Origin: Akkermansia muciniphila
GTDB taxonomy: Bacteria > Verrucomicrobiota > Verrucomicrobiia > Verrucomicrobiales > Akkermansiaceae
Direction: 5' to 3'
NCBI GenBank assembly: GCA_945874895.1
Contig: CAMCIC010000007.1
Coordinates: 1 to 64,000, forward strand
DNA length: 64,000 nt
How positions within the stretch are numbered: the stretch's first letter is position 1; the number at the start of each line of letters is the position of its first letter. Of the stretch, positions 59,383 through 64,000 are shown piece by piece. Under the pieces are notes generated by a model. It made no database searches, was not told where the DNA came from, and saw nothing but the letters and a program-made list of their open reading frames with translations. The position numbers were made by a program, and so were the translations under genes.

Positions 59383-60524
59383 CGGGCGCGCGAAGCGCGA
59401 AGGGGTGTGGCGAGAGTGGCGATTTCTGTCACGAGTCGGTGCAAGATCATACGATCATCGAGTCCCGTGGTGACGAGCATTTTATCAGCGCGAGCCGTCG
59501 CGTACAGGATGGCTTGCAAATTGGGCAGGGTGAAGGAGCGAGCACCGGGCAAAGAAAGAAAAATCGGATAAATGTTGTATCCATCACCTGATTTCTTCAG
59601 GGGGAGCCAGGCCTTTTTTTCCACAGGCAAACGATTGATGGCCGTCTGAAACTCGTTGTAGGAACGGGCCGACGACTGAGTCAGATCCAAGCCAAGCCGG
59701 GCCATGTAAAGATTGCGCACCGTGGGAATGATCGAGGCCCGCATGATGGCCACGGCCGACTCCCCCATTTCCATCTGCTCGTCGATCAGCTCGATGGCGC
59801 GCGCGGCATTTCCCGCCTGCAGGGCCCGCCCCGTCTCAAAAATCACACCCTCACGACTGAGCGGCACCATCAGCCTGACATCGTCGATGGTGACCACATG
59901 GCGATCGCCGAGATAAAGCCGCAATTTTTCCAGTTCATTGACGATTTGCTGCGTCGCCTCACCAGCAAGATTGATGAACAACTCCAGCGCTTCGGATTCA
60001 AATTCCAAACCCGCCTCATCGGCCTTTTGCTGGACCAGTGCGGCCACTTGTTGTTCCCAACCCTCCTGACTCATGTCGATGCGGTCATGCACCTGGACCC
60101 GAGCCTGCTTTTCGAGAAACTTCCAGAATGCGCGCCGTTTATCGATTTTGTCCGCACTGATGATCAGCGCCACGCCATCAGGCAGACCTTTTTCCAGTTG
60201 TTGGGTCAAAGCGATAACCTCATTCAAAACCGACTCCGATTCAGAGGTGCGGTCACTGCCAAAAAACGTCGCATTGCGCAACCATACCACTTTGTCGCTC
60301 CCAAACATCGAGTAGGTCATCAGGGCCTGCAGCAACTGACCAGTGATGGTAAAAACATCGTCTACTTTTAAGGCATTCCCCTCGACGATTTCATGATTGA
60401 AGCCGTCATCCGCGCCTCCTGTGAGCTCACGCCAGAGCATCAGCGCCTGCTCGCGCACCATGCCCTCGTCCGTGCCGACAACGACATGGATGTTCGAGCT
60501 GGTAGGAGATTTCTTTGCGGCCAC
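59379..60524 (-). CDS. holA: DNA polymerase III subunit delta
   Basis: HVVVGTDEGMVREQAL, MFGSDKVVWLRNATF, LINLAGEATQQIVNELEKLRLYLGDRHVVTIDDV; overlap with the TauE gene. Confidence 0.88.
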   Translation of the reverse strand: MAAKKSPTSSNIHVVVGTDEGMVREQALMLWRELTGGADDGFNHEIVEGNALKVDDVFTITGQLLQALMTYSMFGSDKVVWLRNATFFGSDRTSESESVLNEVIALTQQLEKGLPDGVALIISADKIDKRRAFWKFLEKQARVQVHDRIDMSQEGWEQQVAALVQQKADEAGLEFESEALELFINLAGEATQQIVNELEKLRLYLGDRHVVTIDDVRLMVPLSREGVIFETGRALQAGNAARAIELIDEQMEMGESAVAIMRASIIPTVRNLYMARLGLDLTQSSARSYNEFQTAINRLPVEKKAWLPLKKSGDGYNIYPIFLSLPGARSFTLPNLQAILYATARADKMLVTTGLDDRMILHRLVTEIATLATPLRASRAR

Positions 60525-60562
60525 GCCCTTTTGTAGCGAGCCCCCTGCCGTCGCGCAAGCAT

Positions 60563-60604
60563 GCAGGCGGGAAATCTCTGATCAGACGGGGAGGGGTTGC
60601 TGCG
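60563..60604. repeat. Direct repeat copy 1 flanking hipBA
   Basis: gcaggcgggaaatctctgatcagacggggaggggttgctgcg; same as copy 2 apart from a 1-nt gap. Confidence 0.95.
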
Positions 60605-60797
60605 CTGTCATACTTCACGCCTGTCCGCAGTATCCTGCCGCATGGGCAGGAACGTTTCCCTTCCATGCAAAATGAAAAAAACAGCTTTTCTGCACCCACT
60701 CCGCAAAACACCACAGTAACCCCTGACGGTAAATCCACTGCCACGAAAATAGAATTTTCCGCACAAAAATGTGACGAATCGACTCTATATTCTCCAA

Positions 60798-62066
60798 TCA
60801 AGCTTCGAATGCTAGCGCCATGATTTCCTGCTCAGCACGAGCGATTCCAAGATCACTTGCCTGCTTTTTCCAGGTTACCACGGCATCCTTGACCTCTCGC
60901 AGAATTGCTTTCGCCACTGGCTGCTTGAGCCTGAAGTAGGAAGCCACCTCCATGGCCAGATCAAAGCTCAACACATTGTCGGTTTCCGAGATATTAAGGC
61001 TCAGTCCAGTGCCGGTGGGATCGGAGTTCAGATCATAGGCAGGTGACAGAATCCATCCGGCATCCGTAAGTAAGAAACCGTGGTTTCGAAGATGATCATC
61101 GGTATTTCGCACCGCGATGGAGAAAACGATACGTCGCCACAATTCCACAAGGTCGCTGAGAGGTTCAGCTCCTTGGCGGGAGAGAAACTCAACGATCTCC
61201 AAGTAGCTTGCCCCGGCATGATGGTTGTCTCCATCGGTGTGTCCGAGCAGGGTCATCGCCGAGGCGAAATGGACTCGTTTCGTACCTTTGCTTCCCCGCA
61301 CCCGGTCAAAGCGGCGGGTCATAAACGTCCGATGGCCGCTTCCAAATTGTTGCAGTTCGGCTTCCGCGACGCGAACACCCGCCTTGACTGCGAGTTGGTG
61401 GGTAAGCATCTCCCACGCGGCCATGTCCCGAGCATCGGTGCGTCCGGGGAACTTTGCGATCCACAGATCACCATCAGGATCCCTGACCCCGGCTTTCGGT
61501 CTCGCGCCGCCGATCGACGAACCCGGCGCAATCAAGAGGTTGAGCCATTCGAGATAATGAGGGTCGTCCAATGCAGAATCGCCCTGAATCTGCCAGCTAG
61601 CATGTTCCAACTCCCGCAAAGATGTCCACGGTGGGGTCCGCATCGAGGATTCGTTGTTGAGCCAGCTATCGCTCGTTTGACGCTCCTTAAATCGCAAGGC
61701 ACCGGAGCGCTGCTCATCATGCACCCCAAGAAGGTAATCAGTTTCCTGTAAGCGATGGGCAGGACGATGAACCTCTCGTGCGAGGGCAGCCTCCCGCCGC
61801 TGCATGAGGAGCCGTCCCCATCGGTCTGGAGACGAGTCCAGAAACAAACCAAAGTTCGGTCGTTCCCCGGAATTCAGATACTGAGGTCCACCGAAGAGTC
61901 GCAGATCAGGATCGAGCTGCCGCGCGGCACCACTCGCCAACCATTCGCTCTCATAGGCAAAAGAAAAGACCTCCTTGCCCCGCGTCACAGAGGAACGCAG
62001 ACGCCCCATCAGGATCGGCGCACCGAGTTCCTGCCAGTCGGCCCATACTTCCATTTCCCTGCTCAT
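60798..62066 (-). CDS. hipA: HipA-family serine/threonine kinase toxin
   Basis: GSSIGGARPKAGVRDPDGDLWIAKFPG, RNTDDHLRNHGFL catalytic loop, LSPAYDLNSDP; preceded by an HTH gene with ATGA overlap. Confidence 0.93.
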   Translation of the reverse strand: MSREMEVWADWQELGAPILMGRLRSSVTRGKEVFSFAYESEWLASGAARQLDPDLRLFGGPQYLNSGERPNFGLFLDSSPDRWGRLLMQRREAALAREVHRPAHRLQETDYLLGVHDEQRSGALRFKERQTSDSWLNNESSMRTPPWTSLRELEHASWQIQGDSALDDPHYLEWLNLLIAPGSSIGGARPKAGVRDPDGDLWIAKFPGRTDARDMAAWEMLTHQLAVKAGVRVAEAELQQFGSGHRTFMTRRFDRVRGSKGTKRVHFASAMTLLGHTDGDNHHAGASYLEIVEFLSRQGAEPLSDLVELWRRIVFSIAVRNTDDHLRNHGFLLTDAGWILSPAYDLNSDPTGTGLSLNISETDNVLSFDLAMEVASYFRLKQPVAKAILREVKDAVVTWKKQASDLGIARAEQEIMALAFEA

Positions 62067-62389
62067 TCCTTGCGTTTCCTTTTCGGCGCGCGCCGTCGGG
62101 TTTCCGTGAGGCGAGCGTCTGCCAGCTTACGGCCCAGAACATCGTCGCAACCGACAGCGGAGAGATCTTGCTCTAGTCCCAGAACGGCCAACACCTGTAC
62201 CAGCTTACCAAGCGAAATACCGGCGGATCCGTTTTCCATCAGATGAAGAGTCGAGCGACTGATGCCTGCGCGCTCTGCAACCTGTTCGGCACTGAGCTTT
62301 CGCCGAAGCCGCGCCAATCGAAGATTTTCTCCAAAATCGACAAGGAGACGCTCGTACTTGGGCAGTAATGTGCTATTTTCCCTTCCCAT
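62063..62389 (-). CDS. hipB: HipB-like helix-turn-helix antitoxin/regulator
   Basis: ENLRLARLRRKLSAEQVAERAGISRSTLHLMENGSAGISLGKLVQVLAVLGLEQDL (XRE-type HTH); ORF also has a TTG start at 62410. Confidence 0.88.
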   Translation of the reverse strand: MGRENSTLLPKYERLLVDFGENLRLARLRRKLSAEQVAERAGISRSTLHLMENGSAGISLGKLVQVLAVLGLEQDLSAVGCDDVLGRKLADARLTETRRRAPKRKRKE

Positions 62390-62520
62390 AATGTCTTTTA
62401 CTCTGGACAATATTGCTCGATTTTGTGTAGCATGTCAAACATTATAAATCGCAATGTCTTAGAAGCCATAAATGCAGCTAACCTGGTGATTCTTACTGTT
62501 GATCCGTACCCAAGTCATGT

Positions 62521-62563
62521 GCAGGCGGGAAATCTCTGATCAGACCGGGGAGGGGTTGCTGCG
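62521..62563. repeat. Direct repeat copy 2 flanking hipBA
   Basis: gcaggcgggaaatctctgatcagaccggggaggggttgctgcg. Confidence 0.95.
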
Positions 62564-62640
62564 ACAAGCAAGGCTTCCATCCATGTCTGCTCCAACGTAA
62601 TCGGCACGGGCGAGAGACTTCGCAAATCGGCACCCCACTC

Positions 62641-64000
62641 TCACTCGATGCGAAACGTCCCGGTCAGAGCAATCCGATCCGATGAGCCACCGATGCGAAT
62701 TTCGTATTCTCCCGCATCCCTAACAAATTGCTTTTGTGCTTCGTTCCAGAAACCCAGTTTTTCGCGGTCCAGCATCAATGTGACCACCCTGCTTTCGCCA
62801 GCTTTTAGGCTGATGCGCTGAAAACCCAGCAATCGCATGGCAGGACGAACATCTGACACCGCGGGACTTTTCACATAGAGCTGGATCACTTCATCACCAT
62901 CGCGCCTACCCTCGTTGCGGAGCTCGAAACGGATTTCTCCCGAAGCCGCTTTAACGTGGAGATTCCGATAGGCAAAAGTCGTGTAACTCATTCCATGACC
63001 GAATGCGTAAAGTGGCTTGCCACGCAGATGCATGTAGGTGAAGCCTTTGCTGATATCGTATTCCTCCTGAGCGGGAACTTGTTCCTCGTGAGCATAGACC
63101 GTATGAGGCAAACGCCCAGCGGGATTGACCATTCCGAGCAAGACATCCGCGATTGCATGACCTTGTTCCTCGCCGCCCCACCAAGCTTGCAACATGGCAG
63201 GTGCTTTTTCTTTCAGCTTCGGCACGGTTAACGGACCAGCGGACATCTGGACAATGATGGTGCGCGGGTTGGCGGCGATGACCTGCAAGGCCAGTTCCTC
63301 TTGTTTGCCCGTAAGCCCCAGGGTTTCGCGGTCATTGCCTTCCTGCTCGACTCGCTGATCGGTGCCCAAACAAACGATCGCCACGTCAGCCTCGCGGGCC
63401 AGTGCGACGGCATCGGCCATTCGATCTGATCCAGTGTATGTCGAGTGACGGACCGATTCCAATTCAAACGACTTCTCCTCCACGCCACGCAGTTCGAGGC
63501 AATCGAAATGACCATCCATCCCAGTGCTCGACAAGTTCTTTCCCGTCAAGGTACAGGTAAAAAGAAGTTCGCCTTGCTCTAACAAAACATCATCAAACCG
63601 GGCCACCTCTCCGTAAGCTTCGGAAACACGGTAAAAATCGATTTCCTCCCCAATCGGTTTGTCATTGACCGAGCACTGAAAACGTCCCCGACTCGGGAAA
63701 AACTTTCCGTGCAGGCGCAACGAACATCGACCCGACTTGGCAACGGGGAGGTGGAAACGAATGCCGTCGCCCTTTCTTTCCGCGAGAAACTTCACGCTGG
63801 CACCTCCTCGGAATCCCGCCTCGCGATCCACTCGGATGGCTGGGCCGGCATCTCCGAGCACCTCGCAGCCTTTGAGTAGATCCACTTGGACCTTCTCCCC
63901 CAAACGATGTTTCAGCCCTTCTAATGCCGAGACCATGGAGCCGGTGATACCGTTGTAGTTGTTCAAAACCACCCGATCCGCCAAAGGCCCTAACACTGCC
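62641..64000 (-). CDS. Glycoside hydrolase family 3 (beta-glucosidase-like), partial; N-terminus beyond the window
   Basis: VCLGTDQRVEQEGNDRETLGLTGKQEELALQVIAANPRTIIVQMSAGPLTVP, WWGGEEQGHAIADVLLGMVNPAGRLPHTV, YAFGHGMSYTTFAY; fibronectin III-like C-terminus. Confidence 0.93.
   Translation of the reverse strand, partial: AVLGPLADRVVLNNYNGITGSMVSALEGLKHRLGEKVQVDLLKGCEVLGDAGPAIRVDREAGFRGGASVKFLAERKGDGIRFHLPVAKSGRCSLRLHGKFFPSRGRFQCSVNDKPIGEEIDFYRVSEAYGEVARFDDVLLEQGELLFTCTLTGKNLSSTGMDGHFDCLELRGVEEKSFELESVRHSTYTGSDRMADAVALAREADVAIVCLGTDQRVEQEGNDRETLGLTGKQEELALQVIAANPRTIIVQMSAGPLTVPKLKEKAPAMLQAWWGGEEQGHAIADVLLGMVNPAGRLPHTVYAHEEQVPAQEEYDISKGFTYMHLRGKPLYAFGHGMSYTTFAYRNLHVKAASGEIRFELRNEGRRDGDEVIQLYVKSPAVSDVRPAMRLLGFQRISLKAGESRVVTLMLDREKLGFWNEAQKQFVRDAGEYEIRIGGSSDRIALTGTFRIE

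Noticed and set aside
60427-60801. 124-aa minus-strand ORF spanning direct repeat copy 1
   Set aside because: Overlaps the holA start and an intergenic repeat; no homology recognisable, probably spurious.
1-64000. CRISPR arrays, rRNA/tRNA genes, transposases, prophage genes
   Set aside because: No regularly spaced identical repeats, no cloverleaf or rRNA signatures, and no IS or phage structural motifs were recognised by eye; a tRNAscan/Infernal run would be decisive.

Overview
The window looks like a chromosomal segment of a Verrucomicrobiota-type (PVC) bacterium. That is an inference from gene content (fused Bat proteins, EboE, PVC-style repeat proteins), not a computed classification. Most of it is core metabolism and cell-envelope genes: tpiA-pgk; mreBCD-mrdA-rng; a MoxR/DUF58/BatA-BatBC-BatDE operon; gcvP with a NUDIX gene; gltB-gltD; pbpC with a very large alpha-2-macroglobulin; uvrB; holA; several glycoside hydrolases; and a 1173-aa SNF2 helicase. 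Accessory content is limited to a 5'-truncated tyrosine recombinase at the left edge and a hipB-hipA module bracketed by near-identical ~43-bp direct repeats. No rRNA, tRNA, CRISPR array or transposase was recognised. The observations most worth checking are: (1) the direct repeats around hipBA; (2) degenerate 7-nt-periodic, pyrimidine-rich spacers just upstream of the second cistron in two operons (pgk-tpiA and gltB-gltD), in a window where most starts lack a visible Shine-Dalgarno; (3) an orphan EboE translationally coupled to a lipoprotein; (4) an alpha-helical-repeat exported protein of unknown function; (5) a strong NTA|G codon-context bias. I see no single obviously new defence or biosynthetic system.
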